Assembly: GCF_026041215.1 (NCBI RefSeq)
Contig: NZ_JAPEIQ010000033.1
Location: 1-64,000 of the forward strand
Source: Hoyosella sp. YIM 151337
GTDB taxonomy: Bacteria; Actinomycetota; Actinomycetes; Mycobacteriales; Mycobacteriaceae
Length of the DNA: 64,000 nucleotides
Direction: 5' to 3'
The first letter of the stretch is position 1, and each line of letters starts with the position of its first letter. Shown piece after piece: positions 8,281 through 17,926 of this stretch. The notes under the pieces are model-generated. The model was given only the letters and a program-made list of their open reading frames with translations. It searched no databases and was not told where the DNA came from. A program made the translations under genes and the position numbers.

Positions 8281-9087
8281 TTATTCGCCCGAATAGCCCC
8301 GGCGCCGCCGGATCGGCACCACCGTGGGGCCGCCCGCATCGACTGTCACACGCACGGAGGCGCCGTAATAGCGGCGCAGATTCGCTTCGGTGAGGATGTC
8401 CGCCGGGCGTCCAGCGCCGTGGATACGTCCTTCGAACACGAGCACCATTCGATCGGCGTATTCGCCAGCGATGGACAGATCGTGCATGGTCGAAAGGACG
8501 GTCAGACCGCGCGCGGACCGAAGCTCATCAACGAGTTCGAGCACGTCTTGCTGGTGGCCGATGTCGAGCGCGGTGGTCGGCTCATCGAGCAGGAGCAGGG
8601 GCGCGTGCTGCGCGAGGGCACGAGCAAGGAACACGCGTTGACGCTCGCCGCCGGAGAGTGACATCAATTCGCGCCGCGCGAATGTTGCCAGTTCCAGCAA
8701 GCCAAGCACGTCGCCGACCGCCGCGATGTCGGCAGCGGATTCGCCGCGCAGCGCCGGGATGTAGGGGGTGCGGCCGAGCAGCACATAGTCCTGCACCGTC
8801 ATGCCCGGCGGCACCGTTGGATTCTGGACGACTGACGCGAGTAAACGAGCGCGCTGTTTGCGGTTCAGCGCAGTGTTGTCGGTGCCCGCGATCCGGATGA
8901 GCCCGGTGTAGGGCAGCTGCCGAGTGATGGCCCGAAGCAGCGTGGATTTGCCCGCCCCGTTCGGGCCGATGATTGTCACCCATTCACCTTCTGCAACGAG
9001 GAGGTTGACGTCGTCGAGCAGCGCCTTGTGCCGGCGGCGCCCCACCGGCACAGTCACGCGGAGGTTTTCCACCTCGAGCGCGCTCAC
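8281..9087 (-). CDS. ABC importer ATPase (BtuD/FepC type)
   Basis: 268 aa. Walker A GPNGAGKST near residue 40, signature LSGGERQRVFLARAL, Walker B LLLLDEPTTALD and the H-loop (STMHDLS) are all intact. The sequence groups with ATPases of type II importers for vitamin B12, heme and Fe-siderophores. The GTG start at 9087 overlaps the permease stop by 4 bases (GTGA), completing a three-gene importer operon (binding protein, permease, ATPase). Confidence 0.92.
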   Translation of the reverse strand: MSALEVENLRVTVPVGRRRHKALLDDVNLLVAEGEWVTIIGPNGAGKSTLLRAITRQLPYTGLIRIAGTDNTALNRKQRARLLASVVQNPTVPPGMTVQDYVLLGRTPYIPALRGESAADIAAVGDVLGLLELATFARRELMSLSGGERQRVFLARALAQHAPLLLLDEPTTALDIGHQQDVLELVDELRSARGLTVLSTMHDLSIAGEYADRMVLVFEGRIHGAGRPADILTEANLRRYYGASVRVTVDAGGPTVVPIRRRRGYSGE

Positions 9088-10124
9088 AGAGCGGCCCTCC
9101 GTGTCGCGCGCAGAACGATGACGAAGAATGGTGCACCAAGAAACGCTGTGATCACCCCAATGGGCACTTCGCGCGGGATATCGACGGTGCGTGCGGCAAG
9201 GTCGGCGAGGACCAAGAATGCTGCGCCGAGGACTACCGACAGGGGAAGGATCACACGGTAGGACGTCCCGAAGATGAGACGCACAATGTGCGGGACGATG
9301 ATCCCCACGAAACCGATCAGGCCTGACACCGACACTGCTGCCGCCGTGCCGAGAGAAGCCGCGGCGAGCAGCACAATCCGGATCACCTGCGGGTTGATTC
9401 CCAGCCCGGATGCCTCGTGGTCGCCCACGGACATGACGTCGAGTTCACGGCCGAGCAGCACGATGACAACCGCCGACACGACAGCGTAGGGAAGCAGCAT
9501 TCTCACGTCGCCCCATGTCGCGCCGCCGAGGCGCCCGAGCAGCCACGTGTAGACCTCGCGGATCACCTCGACGTGCCGCTGCAGCAGATATGTCTGCATC
9601 GCGGTGAGGAATGCCGCGACGGCCACGCCAGCGAGGATGAGTGTTTCCGGTGCTCGATCACGCCCGCCCGCTGCTCCGAGAAGGTAGGTGACGAGGACCG
9701 CTCCGAGCGCTCCGGTGAACGCGGCGACGGGTGTCGTCACCGGAAGCCCGGAGGCGGTGGCGGGCTGCAGTGCGATCACGACCGTCACGCCCAGTCCGGC
9801 GCCCGCGGCCACGCCCAGCAGGAATGGCTCCGCCAGCGGATTTCGGAAAACGCCCTGATAGGCACCACCGGCGAGAGCGAGCATCGCACCAACGAGCAGC
9901 GCCAGCACGACGCGCGGCAGCCGGATTTCGGTGACGATCGCGGACTGGCGTGCAGTGAGGCCAGACTCGAGCGTGATGCCAGGCACGAGGTTCAGGATTT
10001 CAGCAGCAACGCCCGCGAGCGGCAGCTCAGCTGCCCCCAGCGCGACTCCAGCGAGTGTGGCGGCGCCGAGCAGGACGAGACCAAGCGCGAGCCACCACCA
10101 GCGCAGTCGCGATGGGGCGGTCAC
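9084..10124 (-). CDS. FecCD/BtuC-family ABC permease
   Basis: 346 aa, about ten transmembrane helices. Family signatures include RLPRVVLALLVGAMLALAGG, YQGVFRNPLAEPFLLGVAAG and the C-terminal SVSGLIGFVGIIVPHIVRL, with the ATPase-contact region preceding. The pore subunit is expected to act as a homodimer. The GTG start at 10124 overlaps the stop of the binding protein gene by 4 bases. Single-permease operons of this kind import cobalamin or iron chelates. Confidence 0.92.
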   Translation of the reverse strand: MTAPSRLRWWWLALGLVLLGAATLAGVALGAAELPLAGVAAEILNLVPGITLESGLTARQSAIVTEIRLPRVVLALLVGAMLALAGGAYQGVFRNPLAEPFLLGVAAGAGLGVTVVIALQPATASGLPVTTPVAAFTGALGAVLVTYLLGAAGGRDRAPETLILAGVAVAAFLTAMQTYLLQRHVEVIREVYTWLLGRLGGATWGDVRMLLPYAVVSAVVIVLLGRELDVMSVGDHEASGLGINPQVIRIVLLAAASLGTAAAVSVSGLIGFVGIIVPHIVRLIFGTSYRVILPLSVVLGAAFLVLADLAARTVDIPREVPIGVITAFLGAPFFVIVLRATRRAAL

Positions 10125-11032
10125 GGGAGGTTCGCGGTCGCGGCGACGACGTGCGCGAGCAGGTCAGGCAAGCGCGGCCCCCAGCGTGATGCCATGTCGG
10201 GGTCAAGTTCGACGATGTTGCCCGCGCGGACCGCTGCGATTTCGGCCCATCCTGGCCGTTGCGCAACCGTTTGGGCGGTGACGCCGAAATCGGTATTGAT
10301 CAGGAAGATGACGTCGGGGTTCGCCTCGATTATCGCTTCGGCCGATAGCTGGGTCGCCGCGGTGCTTTCGTCTTCGGCGATGTTCTCCAGTCCGGCCTGG
10401 CGGAACAGTGAGCCGATGATGCTATTGGGTGTGTAGGTCCAGTAGGTGTCGTCAATCTCAATGTAGTAGGTGAGCGGGGTTTCCCGTTCAGGTGCCTCCG
10501 CAGTGGTTTTCGCGATCTCGCTGGTCATGCGTTCGACGAGCGCGGGTGCTTCGTCCGTGCGGCCCGTCAGCTCGCCGAGGTCGAGTATCTGCTGGTACAC
10601 ATCGTCGAGGTCAGCGGGGTCATCCGCGGTGATGAACGCGGGAATGCTCAGCGCGTCGAGTTGCGGAACGAGCGAGTCACCGAATGACGAAAGGACGACG
10701 AGGTCGGGATCGTATCCGGCGACAGCTTCGATGTTGGGGTTAAAGCCGGAAAGCTCGCTGGTGGGCGCGGTTTCTGGGAAGTTCGAATATTCGTCGACCG
10801 CGACGACTTGGTTGCCGGCGCCGATGGCGAAGAGCATCTCAGTGGCGGTGGGTGCAAGAGAGATGATGCGAGCGGGTTCGTCATCGACCGTCACACCGTT
10901 GACAGTGACGGGGAAGTGACCGCCGGGAGAGTGCGTCGCAGTGCCGGGAGCAGCATCGTCGGCGGCGGTGCCGCACCCCGCAAGCGTGACGACGGCTGCG
11001 GCCGCGGCGGCCGCGACGTTCCTCAGGCGCAT
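10121..11032 (-). CDS. ABC importer substrate-binding lipoprotein (BtuF/FepB type)
   Basis: 303 aa from the ATG at 11032, which has a GAGGAAG ribosome site. The N-terminus is a lipoprotein signal with lipobox TLAGC and Cys20. The mature part has the periplasmic-binding (Fe3+/B12) fold, including ARIISLAPTATEMLFAIGAG and AVAGYDPDLVVLSS. This SLAPTATE form is common in BtuF-like corrinoid binders, but siderophore or heme cannot be excluded. No cobalamin riboswitch or iron box was seen in the 55 bases upstream. Confidence 0.88.
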   Translation of the reverse strand: MRLRNVAAAAAAAVVTLAGCGTAADDAAPGTATHSPGGHFPVTVNGVTVDDEPARIISLAPTATEMLFAIGAGNQVVAVDEYSNFPETAPTSELSGFNPNIEAVAGYDPDLVVLSSFGDSLVPQLDALSIPAFITADDPADLDDVYQQILDLGELTGRTDEAPALVERMTSEIAKTTAEAPERETPLTYYIEIDDTYWTYTPNSIIGSLFRQAGLENIAEDESTAATQLSAEAIIEANPDVIFLINTDFGVTAQTVAQRPGWAEIAAVRAGNIVELDPDMASRWGPRLPDLLAHVVAATANLP

Positions 11033-11087
11033 TGCTTCCTCACTCCTCATTTCGGCTGCAAGCAGCGTACTACCGTCGCGCTGGCGG

Positions 11088-12272
11088 TCATTCGGGGTCG
11101 GCGAGCGGATCTGGCAGCGCGGGCAGGTGTTGCGGTCCGGGATTGCGCGAGGGGGCCGGATAGGCGCCATCGTTGATCGCTCCGCCCGGATACTGCGGGA
11201 AGTTGCCTTGCGACGGTGGTATGGGGTGATAGCAGATCGGGCCGCGAGCGTCGAACAAGCGAGTTTCGTCCTGGTTGGGCAGGTACGCTCCCCTCGGGTT
11301 CGCAAGCTCGATCGTCAGATGCAGCCCGGCGCGACCGGTGCCTTCGCCCCAAAACTCATTTATGCGCGGCTCGAGATCGGCGAAGTATCCCAGCGCGCAT
11401 CCGAAGGAGGGCGAGTAGCGGGCGAGGAGGCCCAGCGTGTCACGGGTGTCGGCGGCGATCCGCACGATACGACCACCGTTCTCATCAAGGAATGCGCGAG
11501 TGTCGCTGGCGGCGAAGGTCAGAGATTCGAGCATGCTGTCCACGATCGGCCGCGTCTCGATAAGTGTGCTGTTGGTTGTGCGGTAGGTGTCGAGTGCGTC
11601 GATGAGGTCAGGCAGTGCGTCGGTGTATGCCTCGGTGGTGACGCCGAGATCGCCGAGTTGCTGTTCGAGGTGGGGCAATTCCGTGTTGATGCCGTCGGCC
11701 ATCGGTCCCAGATGGTCGATCATCGCGCCGATTCGGTCACCACGCCCGGCGAGGGCCTGGTTCAGTGCGCCCAGTGTGACCGCGAGATCTTGCGCTGGTA
11801 CGGCGTCGAGCAGGTCGTAGAGCACGTCGTACATGCGAGTCGCGTCGACAGCGCTGCCATCGCTGTGTTCAAGTAACACGGCCCCCGCTGTGAGGACGCC
11901 GACAGGCTGATCGGGCGGGACGATTTCGACGAAACGCTCACCGAAAAGGGTTTTCGGCACGATACGGGCGGTGGCGTTCGCGGGGATATGGCTGACGCGA
12001 TCTGACCGCAAGGCCAGCTCGATTTCGGCAGCCGTTCCATCGCGGTTAGACCGGACGGCGCGCACTTCTCCCACGAGAACACCGCTCATCGTGACGTCTG
12101 CTTCGCGCGCCAGGGCGTTGCCGGCTGTCTCCGCCACGAACGTGACGGTAGTGGTGGCTGTGAACGCTTTCCGGAACGTGAGGATTGAGGTTCCGATCAA
12201 CGCAACGATGACAAAGATGAAGACGAGTCCAAGAAAGACGTTTTTCCACGAGTAATCGAACTCGTCATCCAC
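11088..12272 (-). CDS. Orphan MCE-family (MlaD-like) membrane-anchored protein
   Basis: One N-terminal transmembrane helix (KNVFLGLVFIFVIVALIGTS) is followed by the MlaD/MCE domain (DVTMSGVLVGEVRAVRSNRDG ... LFGERFVEIVPP). A helical stretch then runs to about residue 330, with a Pro-rich tail. I chose GTG 12272 (394 aa, weak AGGGG site), which puts the helix close to the N-terminus; the frame stays open up to a TTG at 12365. MCE proteins normally occur as six-gene operons with YrbE permeases and carry lipids across the envelope. Here the gene is alone, between the importer operon and the SDR gene, so it may join an Mce complex encoded elsewhere. Confidence 0.85.
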   Translation of the reverse strand: MDDEFDYSWKNVFLGLVFIFVIVALIGTSILTFRKAFTATTTVTFVAETAGNALAREADVTMSGVLVGEVRAVRSNRDGTAAEIELALRSDRVSHIPANATARIVPKTLFGERFVEIVPPDQPVGVLTAGAVLLEHSDGSAVDATRMYDVLYDLLDAVPAQDLAVTLGALNQALAGRGDRIGAMIDHLGPMADGINTELPHLEQQLGDLGVTTEAYTDALPDLIDALDTYRTTNSTLIETRPIVDSMLESLTFAASDTRAFLDENGGRIVRIAADTRDTLGLLARYSPSFGCALGYFADLEPRINEFWGEGTGRAGLHLTIELANPRGAYLPNQDETRLFDARGPICYHPIPPSQGNFPQYPGGAINDGAYPAPSRNPGPQHLPALPDPLADPE

Positions 12273-12445
12273 GAGAGCCCCTAACTGGTCTGGCGCACCC
12301 CTATGTGCGTCAGTGTGTCTCAGGTTTTGGACCGTAACAGGGCGGCGTGTGCGCGTCCGCGCCAAAACGGACAGATCAGGCGTCTGGTGAGCAACGTCGT
12401 ATATGCCGGTGAACTGTGCTCTGGATCATCTCGTAGTGTGAGGAG

Positions 12446-13255
12446 ATGAATCCGGAACGGCTCGAGGGTGGAGTGGCTGTAATCACCGGCGGCGGCAAAG
12501 GAATCGGCGCGGCAATCGCACGGGCGCTGAGCCGGGAAGGATCAAAAGTCGTCATCGCCGACCTGGACGCGGAGGCGGCTGCGCAGGTCGCCGCCGAGTT
12601 GCCCCAGAACACGGCAATGGCGGTCGGCGGGGACGCGAGCGACTCCGCGTTTCTCCAGCATCTTCTTGACAGCGCGGAGCGCGAGTTCGGTGCCGTTACG
12701 ACATTCGTCGCGAACGCCGGGGTGATCGGTGCGGGCGGGCTGGATGCCCCCGAACAGATGTGGGATCTCGCGTTTGACGTCAACGTTCGGGCCCACGTTC
12801 GCGCGGCACAGCTTCTCATGCCGCGCTGGGTTGAACGCGGTGAGGGCACTTTCGTGTCGGTCGCCTCCGCCGCGGGGTTGTTGACCCAGTTGGGATCAGC
12901 GCCGTATTCGGTGACCAAACATGCTGCGCTGGCGTTCGCCGAGTGGCTCGCGGTGACGTACGGAGCGCGCGGAATTGGCGTGCACTGCGTCTGCCCGATG
13001 GGCGTGAACACCGAGCTCCTGCATAATGCGCAATCCGGCGGTGCTGACGGCGAACTCGCATACCGGGCGGTGACCACGGCGGGCGCGGTGCTGGACCCGG
13101 CGGAGGTAGCCGATGCGGTGATTCACGGGATCCGCGATGGCCGTTTTCTGATACTGCCGCACCCCGAAGTGCTCGATATGTTCCAGGGCAAAGCGGCCGG
13201 TTACGAACGCTGGATCGGCGGCATGCGCTGGTATCAGCAGAAGCTGCAGGGCTGA
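12446..13255 (+). CDS. Short-chain dehydrogenase/reductase
   Basis: 269 aa. Rossmann motif TGGGKGIG near residue 14, NAG motif (VANAGVIG), catalytic Ser in SVASAAG and the Tyr-x3-Lys pair in YSVTKHA are present, so it is a classical active SDR using NAD(P)H. The substrate is unknown. It is followed after 3 bases by the FAD oxidase gene and then a molybdopterin enzyme on the same strand, suggesting a redox operon. Confidence 0.9.
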   Translation: MNPERLEGGVAVITGGGKGIGAAIARALSREGSKVVIADLDAEAAAQVAAELPQNTAMAVGGDASDSAFLQHLLDSAEREFGAVTTFVANAGVIGAGGLDAPEQMWDLAFDVNVRAHVRAAQLLMPRWVERGEGTFVSVASAAGLLTQLGSAPYSVTKHAALAFAEWLAVTYGARGIGVHCVCPMGVNTELLHNAQSGGADGELAYRAVTTAGAVLDPAEVADAVIHGIRDGRFLILPHPEVLDMFQGKAAGYERWIGGMRWYQQKLQG

Positions 13256-13258
13256 CGC

Positions 13259-14632
13259 ATGGCGGCGCCACACGTACTGCTCGCTGATCTGCAGGCAGCT
13301 ATCCCGCACGCTCCGGTGCTCACGGACCCGGACGTCACCGAACCGTACCGGCGCGATTGGGCGAAGGACCCGGACGCTGGTGTGCCACTTGCGGTGATTC
13401 GGGCGACAAGCACCGAGGACGTCCAGGAGGTCATGCGGTGGGCGTCCAAACACGGGATCGCTGTGGTGCCGCGCGGCGCGGGCTCCGGTTTGTCCGGTGG
13501 TTCAACTGCTGTCGAGGGCGGTGTCGTCCTGACGACGGAGCAGATGCGCAGCATCACGGTGGACCCGGTAACGCGGACCGCGGTGGTGCAGCCGGGTCTG
13601 CTCAACGCCGAGGTGAAACGCGCCGTCGCGGAACACGGCTTGTGGTACCCGCCGGATCCGTCGTCGTTCGAGATTTGCTCAATCGGTGGCAACGCGGCAA
13701 CGAACGCTGGTGGCCTCTGTTGCGTCAAATACGGCGTCACCACGGATTATGTGCTGGGTCTGCAGGTCGTGCTCGCCGATGGAACCGCAGTACGACTGGG
13801 CGGCCCCCGGCTGAAAGACGTTGCTGGCCTCTCCCTGACGAAGCTGTTCGTGGGCAGCGAAGGAACGCTCGGCGTGATTACCGAAATCACGCTGCGCCTC
13901 GTCCCGCCGCAGCCGCCCGCGAGCACTGTCGTAGCGTCGTTTCCGGCGCTGGATGATGCGACGGCCGCGGTCCTCGCGATCACGCGGGTGATGCGCCCCG
14001 CGATGCTCGAGTTTATGGATCGCGCGTCGATCAACGCGGTCGAAGACGCACTGAAGATGGGACTCGATCGAGAAGCGCAAGCGATGCTGATCGCACAGTC
14101 AGACTCGCCAGGTGCGGATCGCACGCGTGAGTCGGAGTTCATGGCGGACATATTCGCCCAGCACAACGCCACGGAGGTTTTCGCCACCGACGACAAGGAC
14201 GAGGGTGAGGCGTTCACGGCGGCACGGCGGTTTGCGATTCCAGCGGTCGAGCGGAAAGGTCCGTTGCTGCTCGAGGACGTCGGCGTACCGATTCCCGCGC
14301 TGCCGCAGCTGCTGAGCGGCATCGCGAACATCGCGGCGGAGCGTGACGTGCTCGTCGCCGTCATCGCGCATGCCGGCGATGGCAATACGCACCCGCTGAT
14401 CGTGCACGACCCGGCTGATGCGGACATGACGGCCCGGGCACACCGCGCGTTCGGTGAGATCATGGAACTCGCGGTGTCCCTGGGCGGCACCATCACCGGC
14501 GAACACGGAGTTGGCCGCCTGAAGAAGGCGTGGCTTCCAGACCAGCTCGGCGACGATGTGATGGACCTGACGAGGCGCATCAAGAACGCGCTCGATCCGC
14601 AGGGGATTCTCAACCCGGGCGCGATCCTGTAG
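13259..14632 (+). CDS. FAD-linked oxidase, GlcD/D-lactate dehydrogenase-like
   Basis: 457 aa. The PCMH-type FAD domain has PRGAGSGLSGG, PPDPSSFEICSIGGNAATNAGG and GSEGTLGVITEITLRL. The C-terminal FAD_oxidase_C domain ends with HAGDGNTHPLIVHDP and GEHGVGRLKK. This is the GlcD/Dld group that oxidises 2-hydroxy acids such as glycolate or D-lactate. No GlcE/GlcF partners are adjacent, so it resembles single-subunit D-lactate or D-2-hydroxyacid dehydrogenases. Starts 3 bases after the SDR stop. Confidence 0.9.
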   Translation: MAAPHVLLADLQAAIPHAPVLTDPDVTEPYRRDWAKDPDAGVPLAVIRATSTEDVQEVMRWASKHGIAVVPRGAGSGLSGGSTAVEGGVVLTTEQMRSITVDPVTRTAVVQPGLLNAEVKRAVAEHGLWYPPDPSSFEICSIGGNAATNAGGLCCVKYGVTTDYVLGLQVVLADGTAVRLGGPRLKDVAGLSLTKLFVGSEGTLGVITEITLRLVPPQPPASTVVASFPALDDATAAVLAITRVMRPAMLEFMDRASINAVEDALKMGLDREAQAMLIAQSDSPGADRTRESEFMADIFAQHNATEVFATDDKDEGEAFTAARRFAIPAVERKGPLLLEDVGVPIPALPQLLSGIANIAAERDVLVAVIAHAGDGNTHPLIVHDPADADMTARAHRAFGEIMELAVSLGGTITGEHGVGRLKKAWLPDQLGDDVMDLTRRIKNALDPQGILNPGAIL

Positions 14633-14689
14633 AGAGCGGACCCGCGACAATCGCAGACGCCCGGCGGCTCGCAATGAGAGACTGGATGC

Positions 14690-16801
14690 ATGCAGAAACG
14701 GCTCGGCGTGTGCAACCTGTGCGAGGCGATCTGCGGCCTGGAGTTCACTCTCGATGAGGGCGCGATCACGGCTGTTCGCGGGAACCCGCAGGATCCGCTG
14801 TCACGCGGGCACATCTGCCCCAAGGCTGTCGCGCTGCAAGACATTCACAACGATGCGGACCGGCTCCGCGCACCCGTTCGCCGTACCGCGGAAGGCGCGT
14901 GGGAGCCCATCAGCTGGAATGAGGCGCTTGAGCTTGCAGTGAGCAAGATTGCGGCGATCCAGGACGAGCACGGTAACGACGCCGTCGCGGTATATCTCGG
15001 TAACCCGAACGTGCACAGTCTCGGCTCGATGACGCACGGCACGCAACTCGCGAGTACGCTCCGCAGCAAAAACACCTACAGCGCCACTTCGGTTGACCAG
15101 TTGCCGCACCAGCTCGTCAGTCACCTCATCTACGGCCACCAGCTGCTAATCCCCGTGCCCGACATCGACCGAACCGAGTATCTGATGGTGTTCGGGGCGA
15201 ACCCAATGGCGTCGAACGGCAGCCTCATGACGGTGCCGGACTTCCCGAAACGCCTTCGGGAGCTCAAGGCTCGCGGCGGCAAGCTCATCGTCTTCGATCC
15301 GCGGCGCACCGAAACGGCGAAGGCAGCCACGGAGCACCACTTCGTTCGTCCAGGCACGGATGCTTACGTGCTGCTCGCGATGCTGAACGTCCTTTTTGCC
15401 GAGGACCTCACGGCACCAGCGGCGTACATCGAGGGGGCCGGCACGGTCCGCGATGCTGTCGCCGCCTTTACTCCCGAACGGGCAGAAGCTCACTCCGGTG
15501 TGTCAGCTGAGGTCGTACGGCGGATCGCGCGGGAATACGCCGCCTCGGGCGCCGCCGCCGCATACGGACGCATCGGTGTGTCGACCCAGGCTTTTGGCAC
15601 GGTGTGCGCGTGGGCGGTGCAGTGCCTCAACGCACTCACCGGAAACCTCGACCGGCCGGGCGGCGCGATGCTGACAGAACCCGCGATCGATCTGGTGGGG
15701 CGCGGAATACTCTCGCGCGGTCATTTCGGCAAGTGGCGCAGCCGGGTGCGCGGCCTCCCTGAAGCCAATGGGGAGCTTCCGGTCGCGACGCTCGCAGACG
15801 AAATCGTGACGCCGGGTCAGGGACAGGTCCGGGCGCTCGTCACCATCGCGGGAAATCCGGTGCTTTCCACACCGGATGGAAAGCGACTTGGTGCGGCGCT
15901 CGGCGGGCTCGACTTCATGGTGGCAGTCGACTACTACATCAACGAAACCACTCAGCATGCGGATCTCATCTTGCCGCCGACCGCGGCACTGGAGCGGGAC
16001 CATTACGACCTGGTCTTCCATATCCTCGCCGTCCGCAATACGGCGCGATTCACTCCCGCGCTGTTTCCGAAACCCGAAGGTGCTCGCCATGATTGGGAGA
16101 TTTTTCGCGATCTCGCAACAGGCGTCATGGCTCGGCGGAAGCGTCAGCCACCGCTGAAGAAGCGGCTCATGGCGCAGGCACGATTGCGGCTTTCACCCAC
16201 GCTCACCGTCGCTGCCTTGTTGCGGACGGATAAGCGCAAGCTGACGCTGAAGAAGCTGAAGGCGGCACCGCAGGGGCTCGATTTGGGACCGCTGCGGCCG
16301 ACGTTGCCGGGCCGTCTGCAGACAAAAGACAAGCGGGTGCATCTGGCGCCGCGCGTCGTCCTTGACGACGTGCACCGGCTCGATGCTGTTCCGCTTCCCA
16401 GCGCAGACGCACTTGTTCTCATCGGCCGCCGGCATCAGCGCGACAACAACTCGTGGATGCACAACACGGAGCGGCTGACGAAAGGAAAACCACGCCACCA
16501 GCTGCTGATGAACCCGGACGATATGGCGGCGCGCGGGCTCACCGATGGGGAGCCGGTGACCGTCACATCCAGGGTGGGGACTGTGACGGTCGAAGCGCTC
16601 GCCACCGGTGACATGATGCCGGGCGTGGTGTCGCTGCCACACGGATACGGGCACGCCAGCAAAGGTGTTTCTCACTTGAACAACGCCGAGAAGCTGCCGG
16701 GGGTGTCGATCAACGATCTCACCGATCCGGAACTTCTCGACGTCAGCGGCAACGCTGCGTTCAGCGGTGTGCCAGTAGAGGTCGCATCCGCTATGCCGTG
16801 A
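14690..16801 (+). CDS. Molybdopterin (bis-MGD) oxidoreductase with N-terminal 4Fe-4S site
   Basis: 703 aa. The N-terminal cluster ligands are C8, C11, C15 and C43 (CNLCEAIC ... HICPKA). Molybdopterin-binding segments follow ([31 protein letters not shown]). The C-terminal dinucleotide-binding domain ([13 protein letters not shown]) starts around residue 580. It belongs to the DMSO reductase superfamily, in the group with formate dehydrogenase-like and uncharacterised actinobacterial enzymes. There is no Tat signal, so it is probably cytoplasmic. No electron-transfer subunit is adjacent. Its 3' end overlaps the convergent transaldolase gene by 11 bases. Confidence 0.88.
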   Translation: MQKRLGVCNLCEAICGLEFTLDEGAITAVRGNPQDPLSRGHICPKAVALQDIHNDADRLRAPVRRTAEGAWEPISWNEALELAVSKIAAIQDEHGNDAVAVYLGNPNVHSLGSMTHGTQLASTLRSKNTYSATSVDQLPHQLVSHLIYGHQLLIPVPDIDRTEYLMVFGANPMASNGSLMTVPDFPKRLRELKARGGKLIVFDPRRTETAKAATEHHFVRPGTDAYVLLAMLNVLFAEDLTAPAAYIEGAGTVRDAVAAFTPERAEAHSGVSAEVVRRIAREYAASGAAAAYGRIGVSTQAFGTVCAWAVQCLNALTGNLDRPGGAMLTEPAIDLVGRGILSRGHFGKWRSRVRGLPEANGELPVATLADEIVTPGQGQVRALVTIAGNPVLSTPDGKRLGAALGGLDFMVAVDYYINETTQHADLILPPTAALERDHYDLVFHILAVRNTARFTPALFPKPEGARHDWEIFRDLATGVMARRKRQPPLKKRLMAQARLRLSPTLTVAALLRTDKRKLTLKKLKAAPQGLDLGPLRPTLPGRLQTKDKRVHLAPRVVLDDVHRLDAVPLPSADALVLIGRRHQRDNNSWMHNTERLTKGKPRHQLLMNPDDMAARGLTDGEPVTVTSRVGTVTVEALATGDMMPGVVSLPHGYGHASKGVSHLNNAEKLPGVSINDLTDPELLDVSGNAAFSGVPVEVASAMP

Positions 16802-17909
16802 GGTTCCGCTGCACCTCAGCGAGCAGGGCTGACCAAGACTGCTCGAACTTCTCGACAGCCTGCTCCTCGAGCAGCGTGAACACCTCTGCAAAATCGACGC
16901 CGGCAGCGGTGATCGCTTCGATATCCGCAGCGGCGCTGTCACAATTCGGCGTGACGGTGTCTCCGGTAACGACGCCTTGCTGCTGAACTACGTCGATCGT
17001 GGCCAGCGGCGCAGTGTTCACCGTGCCCGGTGCGACAAGTTCGGTCACATAGCGGGTGGGATCGTAGGCGGGGTTCTTGACGCCAGTCGACGCCCACAGC
17101 GGCCGCTGCTTGTGTGCGCCCGCCGCGGCCAGCGCAGCCCAGCGTTCACCCGCGAAGGTTCCCTCGTACAGCCGGTAGGCGAGCCGTGCGTTCGCGATGG
17201 CCGCACGGCCCAGCAGTGCCGCGGCGTCATCGGTGCCGATACGCTCCAGCCGCTGATCGACTTCGGTGTCGACGCGTGAAATGAAAAACGACGCCACCGA
17301 ACGGATGGTGGATACGTCAATTCCCCGCGCCTGCGCCAGTTCGAGTCCCGCGAGGTAAGCATCGATGACTTGGGCGTAGCGCTCGGGCGAGAAAATCAGC
17401 GTGACGTTCACGCTGATTCCCGCCCCAATGACCGCGGTGATTGCGGGCAGACCCGCCAGTGTGGCAGGGATCTTGATCATCACATTGGGGCGGTCAACGA
17501 GTCGGGCGAGTTCGTGCGCTTGCGCGATCGTCGCGTCCGTGTCGTGGGCGAGCCGGGGGTCGACTTCTAGGGAGATCCGGCCATCCTCGCCCTTGGTCGA
17601 TTCGTAGATCGGCGCGAGGATGTCGGCGGCAGCCCGGACGTCGTCGGTGGTGATGTCGCGGACGGCGTCGTCAGCACTGGCACCGGACGCGGCGAGCGCT
17701 GCGAGCTGGTCACGGTAGGCGGCGCCGTCTGCGAGTGCGCCCTGAAAGATTGTGGGGTTCGTCGTAACACCAACGATGTTCCGGCTCGCGATGAGGTCGG
17801 CAAGTCTGCCTGAGCGGATGAGATCGCGCGAGAGATCATCAAGCCACAGCGAGACGCCATGTGCGGAGAGCTGCGAGAGGGTGTCAGACGCGGGCAGGAC
17901 TGAGGTCAT
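16791..17909 (-). CDS. tal: Transaldolase
   Basis: 372 aa, the length of the long actinobacterial transaldolases. Signature [11 protein letters not shown] near the N-terminus and the Schiff-base lysine in NVMIKIPAT are visible, with [13 protein letters not shown] and later [11 protein letters not shown]. It transfers a dihydroxyacetone unit in the non-oxidative pentose phosphate pathway. It follows tkt by 17 bases on the same strand and is probably co-transcribed. Usual actinobacterial partners zwf, opcA and pgl are not in the window. Confidence 0.96.
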   Translation of the reverse strand: MTSVLPASDTLSQLSAHGVSLWLDDLSRDLIRSGRLADLIASRNIVGVTTNPTIFQGALADGAAYRDQLAALAASGASADDAVRDITTDDVRAAADILAPIYESTKGEDGRISLEVDPRLAHDTDATIAQAHELARLVDRPNVMIKIPATLAGLPAITAVIGAGISVNVTLIFSPERYAQVIDAYLAGLELAQARGIDVSTIRSVASFFISRVDTEVDQRLERIGTDDAAALLGRAAIANARLAYRLYEGTFAGERWAALAAAGAHKQRPLWASTGVKNPAYDPTRYVTELVAPGTVNTAPLATIDVVQQQGVVTGDTVTPNCDSAAADIEAITAAGVDFAEVFTLLEEQAVEKFEQSWSALLAEVQRNLTA

Positions 17910-17926
17910 GAGTCGGGGATTCCTTT

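Noticed and set aside
11033-11087. Cobalamin riboswitch before the BtuF-like gene
   Set aside because: The gap is only 55 bases and lacks the B12-box; the element would not fit.
12273-12365. N-terminal extension of the MCE protein to a TTG
   Set aside because: The extra 31 residues are Arg/His-rich with no ribosome site and push the membrane helix away from the N-terminus; kept only as an alternative.
13747-14844. 365-codon open frame on the minus strand
   Set aside because: It lies antisense to the GlcD-like gene; the translation is Ser/Arg-rich with no domain and no ribosome site, the usual shadow in GC-rich codons.
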